Positions 55,493 to 64,000 of a DNA stretch of 64,000 bases are shown here, piece by piece. The position numbers and the translations under genes are program-made. This DNA comes from Pseudomonas shahriarae (GTDB lineage Bacteria; Pseudomonadota; Gammaproteobacteria; Pseudomonadales; Pseudomonadaceae): assembly GCF_014268455.2 (NCBI RefSeq), contig NZ_CP077085.1, forward strand, positions 1,550,001 through 1,614,000, read 5' to 3'. The notes beneath the pieces were generated by a model. The model saw nothing but the letters and a program-made list of their open reading frames with translations. It did no database searches and was not told where the DNA came from. Within the stretch, counting starts at the first letter, position 1, and the number at the start of each line of letters is the position of its first letter.

Positions 55493-56788
55493 ATGACAAC
55501 GAGTACCAGTCACTACACCGGAGAAGAACGCAGCAAACGGATTTTTGCGATTGTCGGGGCCTCTTCCGGCAACCTGGTCGAATGGTTCGACTTCTACGTC
55601 TATGCCTTCTGCGCGATCTATTTCGCTCCGGCGTTTTTCCCCTCCGACGACCCCACGGTGCAGCTGCTCAACACCGCTGGCGTGTTCGCCGCAGGCTTCT
55701 TGATGCGCCCCATCGGCGGCTGGCTGTTTGGCCGGGTCGCCGACAAGCACGGGCGCAAGAATTCGATGATGATTTCGGTGCTGATGATGTGCGCCGGTTC
55801 CCTGGTCATCGCCTTTCTACCGACCTACAAAGACATCGGCGCCTGGGCTCCGGCCCTGCTGCTGATGGCGCGGCTGTTCCAGGGCCTGTCGGTGGGTGGC
55901 GAGTACGGCACCACGGCGACCTACATGAGTGAAGTCGCGCTCAAGGGCCAGCGCGGCTTCTTCGCCTCGTTCCAGTACGTGACCCTGATTGGCGGGCAAC
56001 TGCTGGCGGTGTCGGTGGTGGTGATCCTGCAACAACTGCTCACCGAGGACGAGCTGCGGGCCTGGGGCTGGCGCATTCCGTTTGTGATCGGGGCCGTGGC
56101 GGCGGTGATTTCGCTGTTGCTGCGCCGCTCCCTGAAAGAAACCACCAGCAAGGAAATGCGGGAAAACAAGGACGCCGGCAGCATTGCCGCGTTGTTCCGC
56201 GATCACAAGGCCGCGTTTATCACCGTGCTCGGCTACACCGCCGGCGGCTCGCTGATCTTCTACACCTTTACCACTTACATGCAGAAGTACCTGGTGAACA
56301 CCGCCGGCATGCACGCCAAGACCGCCAGCTACATCATGACCGGCGCGCTGTTCCTCTATATGTGCATGCAGCCGCTGTTCGGCATGCTCTCGGACAAGAT
56401 CGGCCGCCGTAACTCGATGCTCTGGTTCGGCGCGCTCGGGACCTTGTGCACAGTCCCGATCCTGCTGACCCTGAAAACCGTGACCAGCCCGTTCCTGGCC
56501 TTTGTATTGATTACCCTGGCGCTGGCGATTGTGAGTTTCTACACCTCCATCAGTGGCCTGGTAAAAGCCGAAATGTTCCCGCCACAAGTGCGCGCCCTCG
56601 GTGTGGGCCTGGCCTATGCGGTGGCCAACGCGATCTTCGGTGGTTCGGCGGAATACGTGGCCCTGGGCCTGAAATCCATTGGCCTGGAAAACACCTTCTA
56701 CTGGTACGTGACCGGCATGATGGCGATTGCGTTCCTGTTCAGCCTGCGCCTGCCGAAACAGGCTGAGTACTTGCACCACGATCTGTAA
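55493..56788 (+). CDS. pcaT: MFS dicarboxylate transporter PcaT (KgtP-like)
   Basis: A 431-residue carrier of the metabolite:H+ symporter family. [23 protein letters not shown] in helix 1, [15 protein letters not shown] in loop 2-3 and [23 protein letters not shown] are typical of KgtP and PcaT. PcaT of P. putida imports beta-ketoadipate. The ATG at 55493 restores the [22 protein letters not shown] start. It lies ten bases before pcaB, so they share a transcript. Confidence 0.92.
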   Translation: MTTSTSHYTGEERSKRIFAIVGASSGNLVEWFDFYVYAFCAIYFAPAFFPSDDPTVQLLNTAGVFAAGFLMRPIGGWLFGRVADKHGRKNSMMISVLMMCAGSLVIAFLPTYKDIGAWAPALLLMARLFQGLSVGGEYGTTATYMSEVALKGQRGFFASFQYVTLIGGQLLAVSVVVILQQLLTEDELRAWGWRIPFVIGAVAAVISLLLRRSLKETTSKEMRENKDAGSIAALFRDHKAAFITVLGYTAGGSLIFYTFTTYMQKYLVNTAGMHAKTASYIMTGALFLYMCMQPLFGMLSDKIGRRNSMLWFGALGTLCTVPILLTLKTVTSPFLAFVLITLALAIVSFYTSISGLVKAEMFPPQVRALGVGLAYAVANAIFGGSAEYVALGLKSIGLENTFYWYVTGMMAIAFLFSLRLPKQAEYLHHDL

Positions 56789-56798
56789 GGGATGACTT

Positions 56799-58163
56799 AT
56801 GACACTGCGCACGAGCAACCAACTGTTCGACGCTTACTTCACCGCCGACAGCATGGCCGAGGTGTTCTGTGACCAGGGACGCTTGCAGGGCATGCTGGAT
56901 GTCGAAGCCGCACTGGCCCGGGCGCAGGCGCGGATCGGGTTGATTCCCCAGGCCGCCGTCGCGCCGATTGCCCAGGCATGCCTGGCCTCGTTGTACGACG
57001 TGGATGCCCTCGGCGCGGCGATTGCCACGGCGGGCAATTCGGCGATCCCGCTGGTCAAGGCCCTGGGCAAACTGATTGCCAGCGAGGACGCCGGCGCCGA
57101 GCGCTATGTGCATCTGGGCGCCACCAGCCAGGATGTGATGGACACCGGCCTGGTGCTGCAACTGCGGCGGGCGCTGGAACTGATCGACACGGACCTGGCC
57201 CGGCTGGGCGCGGTTCTCGCGGCCCAGGCGCAGCGCTATGCCGACGTGCCGTTGGCCGGGCGTACCTGGTTGCAGCACGCAACGCCGGTCACCCTGGGGA
57301 TGAAAATCGCCGGTTGGCTGGGGGCGGTGACGCGCAATCGCCAACGGTTGGTGGAGCTGCAGCCGCGCCTGCTGGTCCTGCAGTTCGGCGGCGCGTCCGG
57401 CACCTTGGCTGCACTGGGTGAACACGCCATGCCGGTGGCGCAAGCCCTGGCAGCGGAGTTGCAACTGACGCTGCCCGAACAACCCTGGCACACCCAGCGT
57501 GACCGTCTGGTGGAGTTCGCCAGCGTGCTGGGCCTGATCGCCGGCAGCCTGGGCAAGCTCGGGCGGGATATCAGCCTGCTGATGCAGACCGAAGCGGCGG
57601 AAGTGTTCGAGCCGTCAGCCCCAGGCAAGGGCGGCTCCTCGACCATGCCGCACAAGCGCAACCCGGTTGGCGCGGCGGTGTTGATCAGCGCTGCTACGCG
57701 GGTGCCGGGGCTGGTGGCGACGATGTTCAGCGCCATGCCCCAGGAGCACGAGCGCAGCCTGGGCCTGTGGCATGCCGAATGGGAAACCCTGCCCGAAATC
57801 TGCCGCCTGGTGTCCGGTGCCTTGCATCAGGCATTGCTGGTGAGTGAAGGCCTGGAAGTCGATGCACAACGCATGGGCCACAACCTCGACCTGACCCAGG
57901 GCCTGGTGCTGGCCGAGGCCGTCAGTAGCACATTGGCCCAGCGCCTGGGCCGTGAAACCGCCCATCACCTGCTGGAACAGTGTTGCAAACGCGCGGTCGC
58001 CGAGCAGCGCCATTTGCGCGCGGTATTGGCCGATGAGCCGCAAGTCACCGCCGAGCTGTCGGCGGTGGAATTGGATCGCCTGCTGGACCCGGCGCATTAC
58101 CTGGGCCAGGCACAGACCTGGGTCAGCCGCGCCGTGGCTGAGCACTTTGCTTTTTCTGCCTGA
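56799..58163 (+). CDS. pcaB: 3-Carboxy-cis,cis-muconate cycloisomerase
   Basis: A 454-residue fumarase/argininosuccinate-lyase superfamily enzyme that converts 3-carboxymuconate to 4-carboxymuconolactone. HLGATSQDVMDTGLVLQLR and the signature GKGGSSTMPHKRNPVGA contain the catalytic regions. The length is usual for PcaB (450). It stands in the pcaTBDC run. Confidence 0.96.
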   Translation: MTLRTSNQLFDAYFTADSMAEVFCDQGRLQGMLDVEAALARAQARIGLIPQAAVAPIAQACLASLYDVDALGAAIATAGNSAIPLVKALGKLIASEDAGAERYVHLGATSQDVMDTGLVLQLRRALELIDTDLARLGAVLAAQAQRYADVPLAGRTWLQHATPVTLGMKIAGWLGAVTRNRQRLVELQPRLLVLQFGGASGTLAALGEHAMPVAQALAAELQLTLPEQPWHTQRDRLVEFASVLGLIAGSLGKLGRDISLLMQTEAAEVFEPSAPGKGGSSTMPHKRNPVGAAVLISAATRVPGLVATMFSAMPQEHERSLGLWHAEWETLPEICRLVSGALHQALLVSEGLEVDAQRMGHNLDLTQGLVLAEAVSSTLAQRLGRETAHHLLEQCCKRAVAEQRHLRAVLADEPQVTAELSAVELDRLLDPAHYLGQAQTWVSRAVAEHFAFSA

Positions 58164-58173
58164 GGAGGCTGCT

Positions 58174-58965
58174 GTGGGATTTGTACGACTCGCCGATGGC
58201 GAACTGAATTACCAACTGGAAGGTCCTGAAGGCGCGCCGGTACTGGTGCTGTCCAATTCACTGGGCACCGACCTGCATATGTGGGATACCCAGATGCCGG
58301 CCTTCACCGAGCATTTTCGGGTGCTGCGCCTGGACACCCGTGGCCACGGCAAATCCCTGGTCACCGAGGGCCCCTACAGCATTGAGCAACTGGGGCGTGA
58401 CGTGCTGGCGTTGCTGGATGCGCTGGATATCCAGCGTGCGCATTTCTGCGGTTTGTCCATGGGCGGGTTGATTGGCCAGTGGCTGGGCATCAACGCCGGT
58501 GAGCGCTTGCTCAAGCTGGTGCTGTGCAACACGGCAGCCAAGATCGGCACTGCGGACATCTGGAACCCGCGGATCGAAATGGTCCTGCGCGAGGGCCAGG
58601 CGGCAATGGTCGGCTTGCGTGATGCGTCGGTTGCGCGTTGGTTTACTGCCGATTTTGCCCAGGCTCATCCCGCTCAGGCCAAGCGCATTACCGACATGCT
58701 CGCGGCCACATCGCCCCAAGGCTATGCCGCCAACTGTGGCGCGGTGCGCGATGCGGATCTGCGTGAGCAACTGGCGTCTATCAAGGTGCCGACGCTGGTG
58801 ATTGCCGGTACTGAGGATGCCGTCACACCGCCGGCTGGCGGGCACTTTATTCAAGAGCGTGTCGCGGGCGCCGAGTATGCCGAGTTTTATGCGGCGCACT
58901 TGTCCAACGTACAGGCCGGGGCTGCGTTCAGCGAGCGGGTACTGGCGTTCTTGTTGGCGGGCTGA
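58174..58965 (+). CDS. pcaD: 3-Oxoadipate enol-lactonase
   Basis: A 263-residue alpha/beta hydrolase that opens the enol-lactone to beta-ketoadipate. The nucleophile elbow is CGLSMGGLIG, the acid lies in AGTEDAVTPP, and the His in YAAHLSNV. The start is GTG at 58174 behind GAGGAGG, giving the normal length. Confidence 0.95.
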   Translation: MGFVRLADGELNYQLEGPEGAPVLVLSNSLGTDLHMWDTQMPAFTEHFRVLRLDTRGHGKSLVTEGPYSIEQLGRDVLALLDALDIQRAHFCGLSMGGLIGQWLGINAGERLLKLVLCNTAAKIGTADIWNPRIEMVLREGQAAMVGLRDASVARWFTADFAQAHPAQAKRITDMLAATSPQGYAANCGAVRDADLREQLASIKVPTLVIAGTEDAVTPPAGGHFIQERVAGAEYAEFYAAHLSNVQAGAAFSERVLAFLLAG

Positions 58966-59026
58966 TGGTCCAGGCGAGTAGCGCTTGTTGTGGCACAGTC
59001 ATTAATGGTTGGTTTTAGGAGGTTTT

Positions 59027-59419
59027 GTGGACGAGAAACAACGTTACGCCGATGGGCTCAAGGTGCGGCGTGAAGTGCTGGGCGATGCCCATGTCGATCG
59101 CAGCCTCAATGCCTTGACCGAGTTCAACAGCGAGTTCCAGGAAATGATCACCCGCCATGCCTGGGGCGATATCTGGACCCGCCCGGGCTTGCCCCGGCAC
59201 ACCCGCAGCCTGATCACCATTGCCATGCTGATCGGTATGAACCGCAACGAAGAGCTCAAACTGCACCTGCGCGCCGCCGCCAGCAATGGCGTGACCCGTG
59301 CCGAGATCAAGGAAGTACTGATGCAGAGCGCGATCTACTGCGGGATCCCGGCGGCCAATGCGACGTTTCACCTGGCCGAGTCGGTGTGGGATGAGTTGGG
59401 GGTTGAGTCGCGGGATTGA
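59027..59419 (+). CDS. pcaC: 4-Carboxymuconolactone decarboxylase
   Basis: A 130-residue AhpD-fold enzyme that decarboxylates 4-carboxymuconolactone to the enol-lactone. HAWGDIWTRPGLPRHTRSLITIAML and EVLMQSAIYCGIPAANATF are family motifs. It starts at GTG 59027 behind TTAGGAGG. It ends the pca cluster, 27 bases from the convergent metallopeptidase gene. Confidence 0.95.
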   Translation: MDEKQRYADGLKVRREVLGDAHVDRSLNALTEFNSEFQEMITRHAWGDIWTRPGLPRHTRSLITIAMLIGMNRNEELKLHLRAAASNGVTRAEIKEVLMQSAIYCGIPAANATFHLAESVWDELGVESRD

Positions 59420-59446
59420 CGACGATTTACCCCCGCCTGGAGCCGC

Positions 59447-61006
59447 TCACCCCTCGTCAGGCGGAAAGTAAGCATCCCGCCGCGCAGTACCCGTTTCTTC
59501 ACGCAGTGCGTTTTCATTAAAGGGGTTGGGGTTGGTAGTCGTCGGGGGTGTCGACGGGTCGTTGTCAAAATCAAAGGCGGGGGCATTGGTCTCTACCCCG
59601 ACGGCTTGGCGCTCCGGATTCGGTTCATCTGCGGTTTTGCCGGGTAAAAAGGTGCCATTGGCGCCGTTATAGGCGTGGGCCATTTCATGGTAGAGGCTGA
59701 TGACCGGAGGCTCGCGGAAGATGAGGCCGGGATTGTTGTGTATCTTTGCCCCCGTGGCGACTGAGCCTTTGGTGTTGCCGTGTATGAATCCCAATTGGGG
59801 CGATTCTGCGAGCTCGTCATATTCTTTTAATTGTTTGTCGTGTTCTCTGGTGAAGTTGTTGGTGAATGTATAGTTGGGGCGAACGGTAGTCTCTCGGATT
59901 GTTACGGGGGAACCGTTGCGCTCGGCGGCCCGGTCCAGTTCACTCAGCATTTTTTGTGCCGTTGGTGAGTTTCTGAAGAATTCAAGATCATCCTGGGTTT
60001 GTTGTTTGAATTTGCTTGAGCCCTCGATCTTGAACGCTTTATGACCCGCATTGCTGATGTTGACTTTTTTATATCGGGTGCCGGGGATACTGGTGACGAG
60101 GTCATATTTCTTGGCATAGATAGTATCGTTTGCATTGTATGAGTTGACACGATCCCGACCACGCCCTGTATAGAACACGGTCTGTGCATTTCCTGTCATC
60201 AAATCATCACCGGGGCCGCCATGCATGACATTCATCGGGCTTTCGCTGACCATCGTGTCGTTGCCGTTGCCGCCATCCATATAGCTGAATGTGCCTTCGC
60301 TGCCAGTCCCGGAGGACATAGTGTCGTTGCCGTTATTCCCATACATGACGGCTATTCCTGATCCGCCTTTCATTGTGTCATTGCCGTCATTCCCTTCGGC
60401 GTAGCCGTTGCCGCTGCCCAGCGTGATGTTGTCGTTCCCCGCTCCTCCGTAGACACGGGTATCACCACTGCCAAGGGCTTCAATCCGGTCTCGACCTTTA
60501 CCGCCCTCGATCGTAATGGGGATCGTCACGCGCGGATCAACCCGAATGTGATCATCGCCGCCTTTTGACTTGATGTGCAGTTCTTCAGGGTAACTTTCGT
60601 GATTGTTGATTTTTAATGTGTAATGCCTGTCGTTGACTTGCAGCTGGACTTCATTGTTCGAAGATTGATTGACTTTTATAACGTCGGGCTTTTCACCTGT
60701 TTCGATTTTGATGACGTTGCTTCTGTTTGTGCGTTCATTGTCGCTGACCGTCTCCCAAGTGGTTTTATGGGTGATTTTGATAAGGTCGTCCTTATATAAA
60801 GGAGCAGAGTTTGTATAGGTTGGATATTTTTCTACGTAGTGTTGGTCTGGTGTTAGTTTTGATTTCGGTGTGAAAGTCGCATTTGAGTTTTGTAGCAGGG
60901 GAACTTCAATGGAAATGGGGTTTGGCAGGGCGTTAGCAGCCGGTGTTGGACTGAGTGCGGATGAGGAGAATACGTTTGGATACTGTGCAGGGGCTGAGAT
61001 GGACAT
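59447..61006 (-). CDS. Putative type III effector: RTX-like repeats fused to M91 (NleD/HopH-like) metallopeptidase, copy 1
   Basis: A 519-residue protein. Residues 1-50 are Ser/Pro/Ala-rich with Ile at position 3 and no acidic residue in the first 12, as in type III signals. Residues 145-295 hold glycine-aspartate repeats such as GGAGNDNITLGSG, YGNNGNDTM and HGGPGDDLM, like Ca-binding RTX nonapeptides. The C terminus is an M91 domain with zinc motif LYHEMAHAYNG (His440, Glu441, His444) and Glu465 in ERQAVG. The start at 61006 lies 31 bases after an hrp-box-like promoter, which excludes longer frames. Secretion route and activity are inferred. Confidence 0.78.
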   Translation of the reverse strand: MSISAPAQYPNVFSSSALSPTPAANALPNPISIEVPLLQNSNATFTPKSKLTPDQHYVEKYPTYTNSAPLYKDDLIKITHKTTWETVSDNERTNRSNVIKIETGEKPDVIKVNQSSNNEVQLQVNDRHYTLKINNHESYPEELHIKSKGGDDHIRVDPRVTIPITIEGGKGRDRIEALGSGDTRVYGGAGNDNITLGSGNGYAEGNDGNDTMKGGSGIAVMYGNNGNDTMSSGTGSEGTFSYMDGGNGNDTMVSESPMNVMHGGPGDDLMTGNAQTVFYTGRGRDRVNSYNANDTIYAKKYDLVTSIPGTRYKKVNISNAGHKAFKIEGSSKFKQQTQDDLEFFRNSPTAQKMLSELDRAAERNGSPVTIRETTVRPNYTFTNNFTREHDKQLKEYDELAESPQLGFIHGNTKGSVATGAKIHNNPGLIFREPPVISLYHEMAHAYNGANGTFLPGKTADEPNPERQAVGVETNAPAFDFDNDPSTPPTTTNPNPFNENALREETGTARRDAYFPPDEG

Positions 61007-61036
61007 TGCATCGTCTCGCGATAGGGGGTTTGGAGA

Positions 61037-61065
61037 TGAGTGGTTGGCCGCCTGAACAGGATTCC
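61037..61065 (-). promoter_or_regulatory. hrp-box-like promoter of effector gene copy 1
   Basis: On the minus strand GGAATC-N16-CCACTCA. The HrpL consensus is GGAACC-N15/16-CCACNNA, so there is one mismatch in the -35 part and none in the -10 part. It ends 30 bases before the ATG. Confidence 0.65.
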
Positions 61066-61166
61066 GCCGAACTTCAATACCGTTTTTTTCGGACCACACA
61101 TGAACGCGTAGAACTTCGCGGTCGCGCACGGTTATGTATCATTGGCCTGCTTTAAAACAAGGAGTG

Positions 61167-62708
61167 TCAGGTATAGCGATCGCGCAGATTAAGTCCCATT
61201 TCTTTGCGTAAAGAGTTTTCCGTGAAGGGGGCGGGATTGGTGGCGGTCGGCGGGGTGAGCGGATCATGGTCAAAGTCGAATGGCTCGGCACCCGTCGGCA
61301 GACCGACAGCCTGTCGTTCAATATTGGGTGTGTCTTCGGGAGGTTCACCCGCGACCGGTTCCTCGGTCGTTCCGGGGAGGAAGGAACCCGTGGCGCCGTT
61401 ATAGGCATGCACCATTTCATGGTAGAGATTTGTTATCGGAAAACCGCCTGATACAGGGGCGTCAAACGTACTGGAAGGGGAGTAGCGGACGACGCCATCG
61501 GTGATTGACGCGCCCTGTACCCCGTTGTGAACATAGCCTTTTACGGGGGCCTCAGGATCCAACTGATCCGGCTCTTGTTGGTTGAACGCGTAATCTGTCC
61601 TGTCTCTTTTTCCGCCATCCTGAAGGGTTACCGGTACTCCATTTCTGTCAGCGGCGGCGTCCATCTCGGCAAGCATTTTCTGGCCTGCCGGCGAGCTGCG
61701 TAAAAGCTCCAGGTCATCTTCGACGCGTTGTTTGAACTCTGCTGTGCCTTGGACGTTAAACCCTCTTTTACCGGCTTCACTGGGTGTGACTGCCCTTAAC
61801 TTCGCGTGCGCAGAGTTCAGGAACCTGTCGCTGGGTTTTGCGTAGATAAGGTCGTCCCGATTGTTGGAGCGGATCGTGTCGTTACCTTTGCCGCTGTAAA
61901 AGGTGGTTCGATCGCGACCCAGCATCACATCGTCACCCCGGCCGCCATTCATAATCGTGTGGCCGTTGCCGGCATACATTGTGTCTGAGCCGCTGCCGCC
62001 GTCCATGTGGCTTTTTTTGCTGGCTGCCCCAGGCCCCGCATACATCCAGTCGTTGCCGTTATTGCCGTACAGGATGGCGTTACCGGAGCCGCCTATCATC
62101 ATGTCGCTACCCTCATTGCCTTCGGCATAGCCTGCACCGCTGCCCAACTGGAGAAAGTCGTTGCCGTTGCCTCCCAGCAGGCGGCTTGGACCACCTCCCG
62201 CCCTTACGTGATCATTGCCATCCCCTGCTTCAATCGTTACGTAAAGCATGACATCGGCATCGACCTTTATCTTGTCGTCACCGCCGTTACTTTTAATCAC
62301 GAGTTTTGTGGGGACTTCATCTTTCGCGTCTCTTGCGTCAAAGATGTATGACTTGCCATTGACCTCTACATTGAGTCGTCCGTCGGTACGGTTACTGACA
62401 TGAATAGTGTCTGAGGTATTACCTGTTTCAAGTGTCAGCTTATCGTCCAGCAGGGTGGGTTTATCCAGGTCATATTGCCGGGTGCGGATTGAATGCCGGG
62501 CAATCAGATTACCGTCATCGACCAGTATCGCTTCCTGTTCTTGCGATGGGCGAACGCGTCTAGCAGGCGGAGCAGGGCTTTCTCCAGTGTCCTGCGCCAA
62601 GGAGGGCGCTTGACGGCGCTCCCTCTTGGCGGGGGCGGGTGCCGAGTGTGTGGAAGGCTCAAGGGAAGGGAGGGGCAGACTGTGGTTCAGTGGCGCGATA
62701 GTGTTCAT
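61167..62708 (-). CDS. Putative type III effector: RTX-like repeats fused to M91 metallopeptidase, copy 2
   Basis: A 513-residue paralogue of the gene downstream, with the same layout. The N terminus is Ser/Pro-rich and non-acidic (MNTIAPLNHSLPLPSLEPST). Glycine-aspartate repeats follow (about 140-290: GGNGNDFLQLGSG, YGNNGNDWM, NGGRGDDVM). The helical linker EMDAAADRNGVPV leads to the zinc motif LYHEMVHAYNG (His430, Glu431, His434), with ERQAVG at 464-469. AAGG lies seven bases before the ATG at 62708. The N-terminal 60 residues differ most from the other copy, which suggests an old duplication. Confidence 0.78.
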   Translation of the reverse strand: MNTIAPLNHSLPLPSLEPSTHSAPAPAKRERRQAPSLAQDTGESPAPPARRVRPSQEQEAILVDDGNLIARHSIRTRQYDLDKPTLLDDKLTLETGNTSDTIHVSNRTDGRLNVEVNGKSYIFDARDAKDEVPTKLVIKSNGGDDKIKVDADVMLYVTIEAGDGNDHVRAGGGPSRLLGGNGNDFLQLGSGAGYAEGNEGSDMMIGGSGNAILYGNNGNDWMYAGPGAASKKSHMDGGSGSDTMYAGNGHTIMNGGRGDDVMLGRDRTTFYSGKGNDTIRSNNRDDLIYAKPSDRFLNSAHAKLRAVTPSEAGKRGFNVQGTAEFKQRVEDDLELLRSSPAGQKMLAEMDAAADRNGVPVTLQDGGKRDRTDYAFNQQEPDQLDPEAPVKGYVHNGVQGASITDGVVRYSPSSTFDAPVSGGFPITNLYHEMVHAYNGATGSFLPGTTEEPVAGEPPEDTPNIERQAVGLPTGAEPFDFDHDPLTPPTATNPAPFTENSLRKEMGLNLRDRYT

Positions 62709-62744
62709 CAGAGAACCTTTCTATTCGAGATAGGGGGCTCTCTG

Positions 62745-62773
62745 TAGGTTGATGATTGGAATAAAAGGGTTCC
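62745..62773 (-). promoter_or_regulatory. hrp-box-like promoter of effector gene copy 2
   Basis: On the minus strand GGAACC-N16-CAACCTA. The -35 part is perfect and the -10 part has one mismatch (A for C at position 2). It ends 36 bases before the ATG. The spacing is identical to that of the other copy. Confidence 0.65.
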
Positions 62774-62891
62774 GCCATACCGGCCGATGCTTTGTGTCCT
62801 GGCGTAATGAAATTTGCTCGCGCCCGCTGCACACGTCGCTAAATCGTCTGGGGTGTCGGTTAACGAAACACGGCTCTGTGGTCGGGTTGGA

Positions 62892-63791
62892 TCATTGGGG
62901 GGCGGCGTCCCACACCCAGTCCCACATCCCCGGTAAGTGCACGGCTTGGCTGGCATCCTTCACTGTGCGCGCCAGGGCCCCGCGCTCCAGTGCCGAGCGG
63001 TCGGTGTAGAACGGTTCGGCGGCGGTCTTCAGGCCATTGGCCTGGGCGCTGTCCATCAGGATCTGCAGGTACTCCTGCAGATGCCGGGCGGTGTAGCGAT
63101 TGATGTCGTGAAAGGTCACCACCACCGGGATCACCCCTTCTACAGTCGGCAGTTCGCCCAGGGCAATGCGTTCGCGCACCAGCGACAGCTGCCGCAGCAG
63201 GTTGGCCCGACGCCGTGGGCTGGCATTGAAGCCCCAGATCTTGCCGTCATTGGCGCTCAGGTCGGTCAGCAGAATCTGCATGCCGTGGCGCTGGTAGGCG
63301 GCGAAGGTGCGTTTGTCGTAATTCCAGAAGGGCGGGCGTATCAGGTTCGGCGCAGCGCCGGTGATCGAGGCGATAGTCGCGGCGCCCAGGCTCAAGGTCT
63401 GCGTCAGCTCTTCGTCGTTCAACAGCCGATGATTGCTATGCCAGCGCGTGGCGGTGTGAAACGCCAGGATATGGCCGGCGGCGTGCTCGCGCTCCATGGT
63501 CTTGCGCCCGCGCGGGCTGCCGCCAGAGCGCCAGGCCTCGGTCTGCAAAAAGAAGATCGCCTTGATCCCCGGTTGCACCGGGTTGTTGGCCAGGCTATCG
63601 ATGACCAAACGGCTAGGGTTGGCGTAGCCCGAGGCGCTGGGGCCGTCATCGAACGTCAGCAGGAAACGGATCGGGGCCTGGGCGTGCAGGCGCTGTTCGG
63701 TCTGGGGTGTCAATGCCACGGGCGCGCCGATGCAGGCGCTGAGGCTCAGTGCCAAAGCGAACACGGCGGCGGTGATGGCGAAGGATTTCAT
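62892..63791 (-). CDS. Polysaccharide deacetylase (NodB-homology) lipoprotein
   Basis: A 299-residue CE4-type protein. The signal peptide ends in LSAC (probable lipoprotein). NodB motifs: LLTFDDGPSASG (metal-binding Asp), HILAFHTATRWHSNH (His pair), NLIRPPFWNYD and VVVTFHDINRYT. The start at 63791 restores the signal sequence. It probably removes acetyl groups from peptidoglycan or an exopolysaccharide in the envelope. Target unknown; no polysaccharide genes are in view. Confidence 0.85.
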   Translation of the reverse strand: MKSFAITAAVFALALSLSACIGAPVALTPQTEQRLHAQAPIRFLLTFDDGPSASGYANPSRLVIDSLANNPVQPGIKAIFFLQTEAWRSGGSPRGRKTMEREHAAGHILAFHTATRWHSNHRLLNDEELTQTLSLGAATIASITGAAPNLIRPPFWNYDKRTFAAYQRHGMQILLTDLSANDGKIWGFNASPRRRANLLRQLSLVRERIALGELPTVEGVIPVVVTFHDINRYTARHLQEYLQILMDSAQANGLKTAAEPFYTDRSALERGALARTVKDASQAVHLPGMWDWVWDAAPQ

Positions 63792-63961
63792 GGTATGGGC
63801 CGGGCTCTGACACAGATTGCGCCTAAGGAGAGGCCGCAACAGGCGGGCACCATACAGCAAGAATAACCGGGGTGATCATCTGGCTGACGAACTACAACGG
63901 CCGGCCATCTCTTCATTGAGGCTAAACGCTGGTGGGCCGGGGCGCTACTCGCGGCAAGTGG

Positions 63962-63987
63962 CCCCTTCAGCGCTGACACTGAAGGGG
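63962..63987. other. GC hairpin near the right edge
   Basis: CCCCTTCAG and CTGAAGGGG form a 9-bp perfect stem with an 8-base loop. No T run follows on either strand within the window. It may terminate a gene beyond the edge. Confidence 0.35.
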
Positions 63988-64000
63988 GGCGGCAGCGGTC

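Noticed and set aside
61007..61129. N-terminal extension of effector copy 1
   Set aside because: It would begin upstream of the hrp-box-like promoter and replace the type III-like N terminus.
59447..62708. Type I-secreted RTX toxins as an alternative for the tandem pair
   Set aside because: No C-terminal secretion signal or repeats near the C terminus are seen and no ABC/MFP/TolC genes are adjacent; the M91 domain and hrp boxes favour type III. Not formally excluded.

Overview
The window reads as chromosome of a fluorescent-group Pseudomonas. The evidence is high GC, a gene order I recall as conserved with the P. aeruginosa PA1032-PA1076 stretch (quiP, GST, SEC-C proteins, OmpA lipoproteins, dinG, esterase, pdxH, bra operon), many REP/REPIN repeats of the GTGGGAGCGGGCTTGCCCGC type, and a longer extragenic repeat of the kind seen in P. 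fluorescens genomes. I saw no rRNA, tRNA or CRISPR array.

Layout. 1-8.4 kb: end of an amino-acid ABC binding protein, the Ntn-acylase QuiP, a YfcG-like GST, a small operon with two SEC-C proteins and a LEA14-like lipoprotein, an OmpA/TSP3 lipoprotein, a collagen-like exported protein and a CopD-family membrane protein. 8.5-17 kb: DinG helicase, a secreted agarase-like glycosidase, a class-C beta-lactamase-fold esterase, an OmpA lipoprotein with a histone-H1-like tail, PdxH and a SlyB-like lipoprotein. 17-24.6 kb: NhaA, a PLP enzyme, an FAD oxidoreductase, small exported proteins, and a divergent SDR/LysR pair. 24.6-27.1 kb: a four-gene RiPP cluster (DUF2282 precursor, DUF692/MNIO enzyme, DUF2063 partner, DoxX). 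27.3-32.3 kb: the branched-chain amino-acid importer braCDEFG. 33.2-39.9 kb: a large bacterial tubulin-like protein, an MHYT-GGDEF-EAL c-di-GMP protein, a YkgJ cysteine-cluster protein and an MFS transporter. 40-41.8 kb: an intact IS481-family element with a 7-bp target duplication, sitting inside an extragenic repeat. 41.9-47.4 kb: RapA, three very small proteins (one probably CcoM of cbb3 oxidase) and a Pit phosphate transporter.

48.5-59.4 kb is a complete protocatechuate branch of the beta-ketoadipate pathway: the IclR regulator pcaR with an operator-like palindrome, transporter pcaK, and pcaIJF-pcaHG-pcaTBDC, with matching operator-like sites before pcaI. Together they import 4-hydroxybenzoate-type aromatics and convert protocatechuate to succinyl-CoA and acetyl-CoA.

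59.4-62.8 kb holds the most striking locus. Two tandem paralogues each join RTX/haemolysin-type glycine-aspartate repeats to a C-terminal M91 (NleD/HopH-like) zinc-metallopeptidase domain. Each is preceded at the right distance by a near-consensus hrp box with N16 spacing. They look like HrpL-controlled type III effectors of unusual architecture, away from any secretion genes in this window. A polysaccharide deacetylase lipoprotein closes the window.
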